Assembly: GCA_021784675.1 (NCBI GenBank)
Contig: JAJYHR010000148.1
Span: 1-37,740, forward strand
Reading direction: 5' to 3'
Length of the DNA stretch: 37,740 nt
Origin: Actinomycetes bacterium
GTDB taxonomy: Bacteria > Actinomycetota > Acidimicrobiia > Acidimicrobiales > Acidimicrobiaceae
The position numbers and the translations under genes are program-made. The notes beneath the pieces are model-generated. The model saw nothing but the letters and a program-made list of their open reading frames with translations. It was not told the origin of the DNA and did no database searches. Of the stretch, positions 32,766-37,740 are shown in pieces; the first letter of the stretch is position 1, and every line of letters starts with the position of its first letter.

Positions 32766-33649
32766 GGCACGATCTTGGAGAGCGGGATCTCCAGGATGTC
32801 AGTCGCTCCGTGATCCTTCAGCGAGGGGATCAGCCGGTTGATCACCGAGCGCGGAACCACCGCCTCGATGGCGAAACCCGCCTTGCCGTACAGCTGCGAG
32901 ATGGTGGGGGACTTCATCGCCGGCATCTCGGCGATCACCTTCTCCAGGTTGGCCTCGTCCACGTTAAGCTTGACCAGCACCCGGTCCCGCGCCGAAAGCG
33001 CGCCGGTGAGCAGGGTCATGATCTGCCCCATGGCATGGGCCTTCTCCGCATCGGCCACCGAAACCGGATTCGCGATCAACTCGGTGTAGGAGGTGAGAAT
33101 GGTGTCGATCACTCGCAAGCCGGCCGCCCTCAGCGCCCTGCCGGTCTCGGTGATCTCGACGACGGCGTCGGCGATCTCGGGAATCTTGGCCTCGGTCGCC
33201 CCGTAGGAGAGCAGCACCTCCCCGGACACTCCATGCTCGAGCAGGTAGCGGCGGGTGAGGTTTGGGTACTCGGTCGCCACCCTAACCCCGTCGGAGAGGT
33301 CCTCGCCGCGCACCCAGTCCGAGTCGCCTCCGACCGCGAGCACCACTTTGATCGGGTGGGAGGTTGCCTTGGAGTAGTGGAGCACCCCCAGCGAGGTGAC
33401 GTTCGCCCCCGTCTCCTCCACCCAGTCCCTGCCGGTGATCCCGAAGTCGAAGAGGCCCTCGGCCACGTAGGTCGGGATCTCCTGGGGCCTCAGGATCCGC
33501 ACCTCGGTGATCCGGTGATCGTCGATGACCGCCCGGTAGTCGACCTCGCTCGAGCGCTCGATCGCGAGATCGGCCGCCCTGAACAGCTCGAAGGTCGCCC
33601 GCTCCAGCGAGCCCTTGGGAATCACCAAGCGCAGCATCTCACGCCCCAT
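32762..33649 (-). CDS. hisG: ATP phosphoribosyltransferase HisG, long form
   Basis: HisG starts histidine synthesis by joining ATP and PRPP. The 295-residue protein is the long form with its own C-terminal regulatory domain (from about 220), so it needs no HisZ and should be inhibited by histidine. Motifs: LRLVIPKGSLE at the start, GLFDFGITGRDWVEE (about 65-79), VATEYPNLTRRYL and the PRPP-loop-like region DAVVEITETGRALR (about 164-177). Two starts are possible: ATG 33649, overlapping ribH by 11 bases, and ATG 33637, which fits the family N-terminus equally well. No other his gene is near. Confidence 0.95.
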   Translation of the reverse strand: MGREMLRLVIPKGSLERATFELFRAADLAIERSSEVDYRAVIDDHRITEVRILRPQEIPTYVAEGLFDFGITGRDWVEETGANVTSLGVLHYSKATSHPIKVVLAVGGDSDWVRGEDLSDGVRVATEYPNLTRRYLLEHGVSGEVLLSYGATEAKIPEIADAVVEITETGRALRAAGLRVIDTILTSYTELIANPVSVADAEKAHAMGQIMTLLTGALSARDRVLVKLNVDEANLEKVIAEMPAMKSPTISQLYGKAGFAIEAVVPRSVINRLIPSLKDHGATDILEIPLSKIVP

Positions 33650-34124
33650 CCTTCCTGTCGAGGTCCCGGTAGAGGGAGGCCAGCTTCACCACCGAGATCG
33701 CCGCGTCGTATCCCTTGTTGCCCGCCTTCCCGCCAGCCCGGTCCAGGGCCTGATCCATGCTGTCAACGGTGAGGACGCCGTTCGCCACCGGTATGCCCGT
33801 GGTCCGCTGCAGCCAGGAGATGCCAGCCGCGCTCTCCCTGACAACGACATCGAAGTGGCTGGTCTCCCCCCTGATCACCGCTCCGAGCACGGCGATCCCG
33901 CTCGGAGCGAGAGCGGTGGCCGACCGAGCCGCCGCCTGGGCCAGCTCCAGCGCGCCCGGCACCCAGACCAGGGAGACCAGGTCGCTGCCGGCCCCGGCGT
34001 CGCGAAAGCCGGCTACCGCCCCTTCGACCAGCCGCTTCACGATCAGATCGTTGAAGCGCGACGCCACCAGGAGGAAGCTCTGGCCGACGCCTACCTCGAT
34101 CTTCCCCTCGTACTCTTCGATCAT
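33639..34124 (-). CDS. ribH: 6,7-dimethyl-8-ribityllumazine synthase
   Basis: RibH condenses the pyrimidine intermediate with dihydroxybutanone phosphate. The 161-residue protein has [26 protein letters not shown] (about 56-66), the catalytic [12 protein letters not shown] (about 80-91, His present) and PVANGVLT. I chose the ATG at 34124 because it makes an ATGA overlap with the ribBA stop and has AAGGA 5 bases before it; the ATG at 34130 has none at a fitting distance. Confidence 0.96.
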   Translation of the reverse strand: MIEEYEGKIEVGVGQSFLLVASRFNDLIVKRLVEGAVAGFRDAGAGSDLVSLVWVPGALELAQAAARSATALAPSGIAVLGAVIRGETSHFDVVVRESAAGISWLQRTTGIPVANGVLTVDSMDQALDRAGGKAGNKGYDAAISVVKLASLYRDLDRKDGA

Positions 34125-35356
34125 GACCATCCTTCTCGCGCCTCCGACATATTGAGAATGTGGCCGAGCTTGTCAGCCTTGGTCTGCAGGTAGCGGGCGT
34201 TCTCCGCCTGCGGCTCGACCTCGAGGGGTACGCGTTCCAGGATCTCGAGGCCGAAGCCGGAGAGCCCCCCGTACTTGGCGGGGTTGTTGGTGAGGAGGCG
34301 CATCCTGCTCACCCCCAGATCGACCAGGATCTGGGCTCCGATCCCGTACTCCCGGGAGTCGACCGGCAGCCCGAGCGCCTCGTTGGCCTCGACCGTGTCC
34401 AGCCCCTGCTCCTGGAGCGAGTACGCCCTCAGCTTGTGTCCGAGACCGATGCCCCGCCCCTCGTGGCCGCGCAGGTAGACGACCACCCCGCGCCCCTCCT
34501 TGGCGATCATCGACATGGCAAGGTGGAGCTGCGGCCCGCAGTCGCAGCGCAGCGAGCCGAAGGCGTCGCCGGTCAGGCACTCCGAGTGCACCCGAACCAG
34601 TAGCGGCTCGTCCCCGGAGATGTCGCCGCAGGTCAGCGCGACGTGGCTGTGGCCATCGAACACCGATTCGTAGCCGATACCGGTGAACTCCCCGTAGGCG
34701 GTCGGGATCCGAGCCGTCGCGCCGTCGATCCGGCGGACCAGCCGGTCGAAGCGGGCGCGGTACCTGATCAGATCGGCGATGGAGATCAGGGGCAGGGAGT
34801 GCGCCTTGGAGAACTCCTCCAGCTCCTCCAGCCGCGCCATCCCCCGCTTGTCGGCGGTGACGATCTCGCAGAGAACGCCGGCCTCCTTCAGGCCGGCAAG
34901 GTGGGCAAGGTCCACCGCCGCCTCGGTGTGCCCGCCCCGCTTGAGCACGCCCCCCTCGCGGGCCCGCAGGGGGAAGATGTGGCCCGGCCGGGAGAGGTCG
35001 GCGGGAAGGCTCGCCGGATCGGCCAGCGTCCTGATCGTCTTCGCCCGGTCGGAGGCCGAGATCCCGGTGGTGACCCCGTCCACCGCGTCGACCGTGACCG
35101 TGAACGCGGTACGCTGCGACTCGGTATTGTTGGCCACCATCAGCGGGAGCTCCAGCCGATCGAGCATGTGGCCCTTCATCGCGACGCAGATCAGCCCCGA
35201 GGTGTGCTCAAGGAAGAAGGAGATCGCCTCCGGCGTCGCGAACTCGGCCGCCATGATCAGGTCGCCCTCGTTCTCGCGCTCCTCATCGTCGACCACGACG
35301 ATCATCCCGCCGGAGCGAAGCGCCTCGACTGCGGTTTCAACGGTATCAAAAGCCAC
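34121..35356 (-). CDS. ribBA: Bifunctional DHBP synthase / GTP cyclohydrolase II
   Basis: The two domains feed riboflavin synthesis from both sides. The N-terminal DHBP synthase (to about 205) has [12 protein letters not shown] (acid loop) and [22 protein letters not shown]; the C-terminal GTP cyclohydrolase II has the zinc cysteines in [27 protein letters not shown] and [15 protein letters not shown]. The GTG at 35356 has a good GGGGAG 5 bases upstream and leaves a 16-base gap to ribE; a GTG at 35392 overlapping ribE is less likely. 411 residues, complete. Confidence 0.97.
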   Translation of the reverse strand: MAFDTVETAVEALRSGGMIVVVDDEERENEGDLIMAAEFATPEAISFFLEHTSGLICVAMKGHMLDRLELPLMVANNTESQRTAFTVTVDAVDGVTTGISASDRAKTIRTLADPASLPADLSRPGHIFPLRAREGGVLKRGGHTEAAVDLAHLAGLKEAGVLCEIVTADKRGMARLEELEEFSKAHSLPLISIADLIRYRARFDRLVRRIDGATARIPTAYGEFTGIGYESVFDGHSHVALTCGDISGDEPLLVRVHSECLTGDAFGSLRCDCGPQLHLAMSMIAKEGRGVVVYLRGHEGRGIGLGHKLRAYSLQEQGLDTVEANEALGLPVDSREYGIGAQILVDLGVSRMRLLTNNPAKYGGLSGFGLEILERVPLEVEPQAENARYLQTKADKLGHILNMSEAREGWS

Positions 35357-35372
35357 CCGAGCTCCCCTGCTA

Positions 35373-35951
35373 CTATCCGAAGGCCCGGCCACGGACCTCG
35401 ATCATCCTGGCCAGGTACTTTCCAACCAGATCAAACTCCACGTTCACCCGGTCGCCTAACGCGAGGGCCCCCAGGTTGGTCCTCCGCAGGGTCTCCGGGA
35501 TCAGCGCGACCTCGAAGAAGCCCTCGCCGAGAGCCGAGATCGTCAGCGCGACCCCGTTGACGGTGATCGCCCCCTTCTCCACCACCAGGCCCTCAAAACC
35601 GGGAGGGAGCGAGAGCCGGAGCACGGGCGGCGCCACCAGCACCTCGGCGGTGGCGTCGACGTGGCCCTGGACCAGATTGCCGTCGAGGAGGGTCGCCAGC
35701 GTTATCGACTGCTCCACATTCACCCGGTCACCCGGAACGAGCGCTCCCAGGTTCGATCGCCGGAAGGTCTCGGGAACGATCTCGACGGCGAAGTACTCCG
35801 GATCGACCTCGACTGCAGTGAGGCATACCCCGTTGACCGCTACCGAGGAGCCGAGCTCGATCGCCACCGGCCACGAGGCTATCGAGAAACGGTGCTTCGA
35901 TCCCTGCTCCCCCAGATAGGGAAGGGTCGTGGCCACGATTCCCGAGAACAT
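35373..35951 (-). CDS. ribE: Riboflavin synthase alpha chain
   Basis: The enzyme dismutates two lumazine molecules to riboflavin. The 192 residues form two similar lumazine-binding halves: [14 protein letters not shown] with [11 protein letters not shown] in the first, and [10 protein letters not shown] with [13 protein letters not shown] in the second. The start MFSGIV is the family start and has AAAGGA 7 bases before it; a reading 30 bases longer is less likely. Lies 48 bases after ribD. Confidence 0.96.
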   Translation of the reverse strand: MFSGIVATTLPYLGEQGSKHRFSIASWPVAIELGSSVAVNGVCLTAVEVDPEYFAVEIVPETFRRSNLGALVPGDRVNVEQSITLATLLDGNLVQGHVDATAEVLVAPPVLRLSLPPGFEGLVVEKGAITVNGVALTISALGEGFFEVALIPETLRRTNLGALALGDRVNVEFDLVGKYLARMIEVRGRAFG

Positions 35952-35999
35952 CGAGCGATCCTTTCCCAAGCTTCCTGGCAAAACAGCCTACCCTGCCGC

Positions 36000-37031
36000 T
36001 CAGGCAAACCGCCGGACCTGGGCTCCGCTCCACTCCTCGATCCCCGAGAGCGTCTCGATGCCCGCCGCGGTCCTGAGCCCGATCCACAGGTCATCCCCCA
36101 CCCTCCGCAGCGACTCGAAGCGGCCGCAGGAGAGGTCGATCTCGCCGGCGGCCGCCGGGAAGGCAGGCCGCCCGGTCCCGAAGACCTTGGGAGCCACGAA
36201 GATGGCGAGCTCGTCGAGGGCGTTCTCAGCAAGAAAGCTCCCCACCAGGGTGGGGCCGCCCTCGACGAGTACCGAGATCACCCCCTCCCCGGCCAGTTTG
36301 GCCAGGAACGCCCCCGGCTCATCGCTGGCGACCCGGAAGCCGGGCGGGGCGGGGTCGAGACCGGCGCGCGACAGCACCCATCGCTCCGGTTGCCGCCCGT
36401 ACGGCCGCCCTCCACGCCGGGCGGTCAGCTCGGGGGCGTCGGCGATCAGCGTCCCGGAGCCGACCACGACCGCCTGCGCCTCCCGGCGCAGGCGGTGAGA
36501 GGCAGAGCGAGCAGCAGGGCCGGTAACCCACTTCGACCGGCCACTCCCGTCGGAGACCCTCCCGTCGAGGCTCATGGCGATCTTTCCGATCGCGTACGGC
36601 CGCCCGTACAGCCGCTGCTTCAGGTAGGGAAGGAGGTCGTAGACCGGCTCCATGGTCGGCCAGCCCACCGTCACCTCTACCCCGGCGGCCCGGAGCCGCT
36701 CGACCCCTTTCCCCAGCACCCGGCCGTCCGGGTCGATGGTGCCGACCACCACGCGGGCGACGCCGGCTTCGACGATGGCATCGGCGCACGGCGGGGTGCG
36801 GCCGTAGTGGACGCAGGGCTCGAGCGTCACGTACAAGGTCGCCCCGCGCGCCCGGTCCCCGGCCCGTTGCAGCGCCTGCACTTCGGCGTGCGCACCCCCC
36901 GGCTTGCTGGTCCGCCCCTCCCCCACCACAGTGTCCCCGGCGACCACAGTCGCGCCCACCCACGGGTTCGGCGGGGCCGTCGTCCGGGATCTGCGCCCGA
37001 GAGCGAGCGCCCGCCGCATCGCCGCCTCCAC
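36000..37031 (-). CDS. ribD: Riboflavin biosynthesis deaminase/reductase RibD
   Basis: The 343-residue enzyme deaminates and then reduces the pyrimidine intermediate. The N-terminal deaminase has the zinc set HAE (GGAHAEVQAL, about 50-59) and PCVHYGRTPPC (about 74-84). The C-terminal reductase begins near residue 145 (IAMSLDGRVSDGSG) and has VLVEGGPTLVGSFL. The GTG at 37031 (GGAG 5 bases upstream) lies 2 bases after the mog stop; ATG 37019 also has a good site (GGAGG), so the N-terminus may differ by four residues. A longer open frame upstream is only the other frame of mog. Confidence 0.95.
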   Translation of the reverse strand: MEAAMRRALALGRRSRTTAPPNPWVGATVVAGDTVVGEGRTSKPGGAHAEVQALQRAGDRARGATLYVTLEPCVHYGRTPPCADAIVEAGVARVVVGTIDPDGRVLGKGVERLRAAGVEVTVGWPTMEPVYDLLPYLKQRLYGRPYAIGKIAMSLDGRVSDGSGRSKWVTGPAARSASHRLRREAQAVVVGSGTLIADAPELTARRGGRPYGRQPERWVLSRAGLDPAPPGFRVASDEPGAFLAKLAGEGVISVLVEGGPTLVGSFLAENALDELAIFVAPKVFGTGRPAFPAAAGEIDLSCGRFESLRRVGDDLWIGLRTAAGIETLSGIEEWSGAQVRRFA

Positions 37032-37033
37032 GG

Positions 37034-37516
37034 CTACTCCGCCGAGGTCTTGGGGTGGGGGGCGTCCTCGCCGGCGAGGAGCGACAGCGCGTGCCCGAGG
37101 AGGTCGGCAACCGCGTCGAGCGACTCGATTGCGCCCCTTGGCGAGCCGGGAAGGTTGAGGATGAGGGTCTTGCCAAGGGTGCCCGCCACCCCCCTGGAGA
37201 GCCCACCGAGCGGGCTGGCCGACCGGGAGCGCTCGGCAAGGCCGGGCGCCTCGCGCTCGATCACGGCGCGGGTCCCCTCGGGGGTCAGATCGCGCGGGCC
37301 AAAGCCGGTTCCCCCGGTGGTGACGACGAGACCGGAAAAGCCCTCGGCGGCACTCCGGAGCGCGGCCGCCACCTCCTCCGCGCCGTCGGCGATAGCACTC
37401 CGGCCCGCAAGGCCGAAGCCGAGCTCCAAGAGCCTGGCGGCCAGCGCCTCGCCGGACCGATCCTCGCGGTAGCCCCCGATGACGCCGTCGGAGACCGTGA
37501 TCACCTTGGCTAGCAC
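37034..37516 (-). CDS. mog: MogA/MoaB-family molybdenum cofactor protein
   Basis: Such proteins adenylate molybdopterin before metal insertion. The 160-residue protein opens with VITVSDGVIGGYREDRSG and carries the family signature TTGGTGFGPRDLTPEGTR near residues 68-85, then LILNLPGSPRGA, which is also typical. The GTG at 37516 fits the family N-terminus, with AGGAACGG about 10 bases upstream; another GTG lies at 37537. It is the first gene of the mog-rib-hisG operon. Molybdenum cofactor and riboflavin genes have no direct link, so this may be only positional. Confidence 0.92.
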   Translation of the reverse strand: MLAKVITVSDGVIGGYREDRSGEALAARLLELGFGLAGRSAIADGAEEVAAALRSAAEGFSGLVVTTGGTGFGPRDLTPEGTRAVIEREAPGLAERSRSASPLGGLSRGVAGTLGKTLILNLPGSPRGAIESLDAVADLLGHALSLLAGEDAPHPKTSAE

Positions 37517-37563
37517 GCCCCAACCGTTCCTAAACACTGAGCAGAAGTGAGTCCTGCTCGGCG

Positions 37564-37736
37564 GGCGCACCCGAACGGTCTTGGTGCGCCTGGACCGCTG
37601 GCGGTGGCCGTCTGGCCGGTTGAGTCTCAGGACCCTGGTGGGTCTGCTCTTGGGCCTTTAGGTCGCCTGCTTCCCTGGTCGCTGGCTTGGACAGACCAAC
37701 TCGCCGCAAAGCGGGTGGTGTGGACCGCCTGGCGGT
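37564..37736. repeat. Hairpin chain with a direct repeat at the right edge
   Basis: The 224 bases upstream of mog have no supported gene. Stems in order: GGCGCACC/GGTGCGCC, perfect 8 bp (37564-37571 with 37583-37590); ACCG/CGGT (37594-37605); GACCC/GGGTC with loop TGGT (37631-37644); ACCGC/GCGGT (37724-37736). A direct repeat TGGACCGC(C)TGGCGGTG occurs at 37591-37606 and 37721-37737. No riboswitch or promoter could be recognised. It could be a repeat family, a noncoding RNA or a leader of the mog operon; it continues past the window. Confidence 0.45.
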
Positions 37737-37740
37737 GCCC

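Noticed and set aside
37517-37740. FMN riboswitch ahead of the riboflavin operon
   Set aside because: None of the conserved RFN element segments is present; the stems seen do not fit its layout.

Overview
The window is GC-rich bacterial DNA from an actinobacterium (Actinomycetota). The main evidence is gene order. F420 genes cofD-cofE (fbiA-fbiB) converge on a manB/manC - wbbL - rmlD run, followed by an acyl-CoA dehydrogenase, birA and a biotin-carboxylase/BCCP gene; from memory this is the same set of neighbours as in Mycobacterium (fbiA, fbiB, manB, wbbL1, rmlD, fadE25, birA, accA3). The DUF1844 gene beside infC and the many GTG starts, some apparently leaderless, agree. The exported protein at 4128-4775 and the unknown protein at 18922-19611 recall families I associate with Acidimicrobiia, so that class is my best guess, with moderate confidence. 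Coding density is very high and most neighbouring genes overlap or nearly touch.

Layout. 1-456: no gene, but many small hairpins; it includes a hairpin (220-254) that looks like the right end / omega-RNA 3' end of an IS200/IS605-TnpB type element. 457-2111 (+): cofD and cofE. 2100-10650 (-): a nine-gene run, in transcription order birA, acyl-CoA dehydrogenase, rmlA, rmlB, rmlD, wbbL, an exported protein of unknown function, manC and a galE-like epimerase, which points to cell-wall linker and surface sugar synthesis. 10686-15506 (+): biotin carboxylase/BCCP, M20 amidohydrolase, nitroreductase and a rhodanese-MoeB fusion. 15542-18662: Dps (-), methylmalonyl-CoA mutase catalytic subunit (+) and a K+ channel (-). 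18922-26466: an unknown protein, leucyl aminopeptidase, corrinoid adenosyltransferase, cobalamin-dependent methionine synthase and a GT87-like membrane protein. 26510-32027 (-): the translation cluster infC-rpmI-rplT-trmH-pheS-pheT. 32188-37516: DUF1844 (+), then the minus-strand operon mog-ribD-ribE-ribBA-ribH-hisG-cold-shock-like. 37517-37740: no gene; a chain of hairpins with a direct repeat.

How the genes work together. Three genes are B12-linked (mutase, adenosyltransferase, MetH). The acyl-CoA dehydrogenase, biotin ligase and biotin carboxylase fit propionyl/acyl-CoA metabolism feeding the mutase, although the carboxyltransferase, epimerase and small mutase subunit are not here. RmlA, RmlB and RmlD make dTDP-rhamnose (RmlC is missing from the window) and WbbL would transfer it. 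The riboflavin operon is complete from GTP and ribulose-5-phosphate to riboflavin apart from the phosphatase.

I found no complete unknown multi-gene system. The points most worth a second look are the structured RNA/TnpB-type end at the left edge and its partial twin after the adenosyltransferase gene, two translation-cluster genes that seem to start at non-standard codons (infC at ATA; trmH at CTG or ATT directly after the rplT stop), the palindromic operator in the dps promoter, and the hairpin chain at the right edge.
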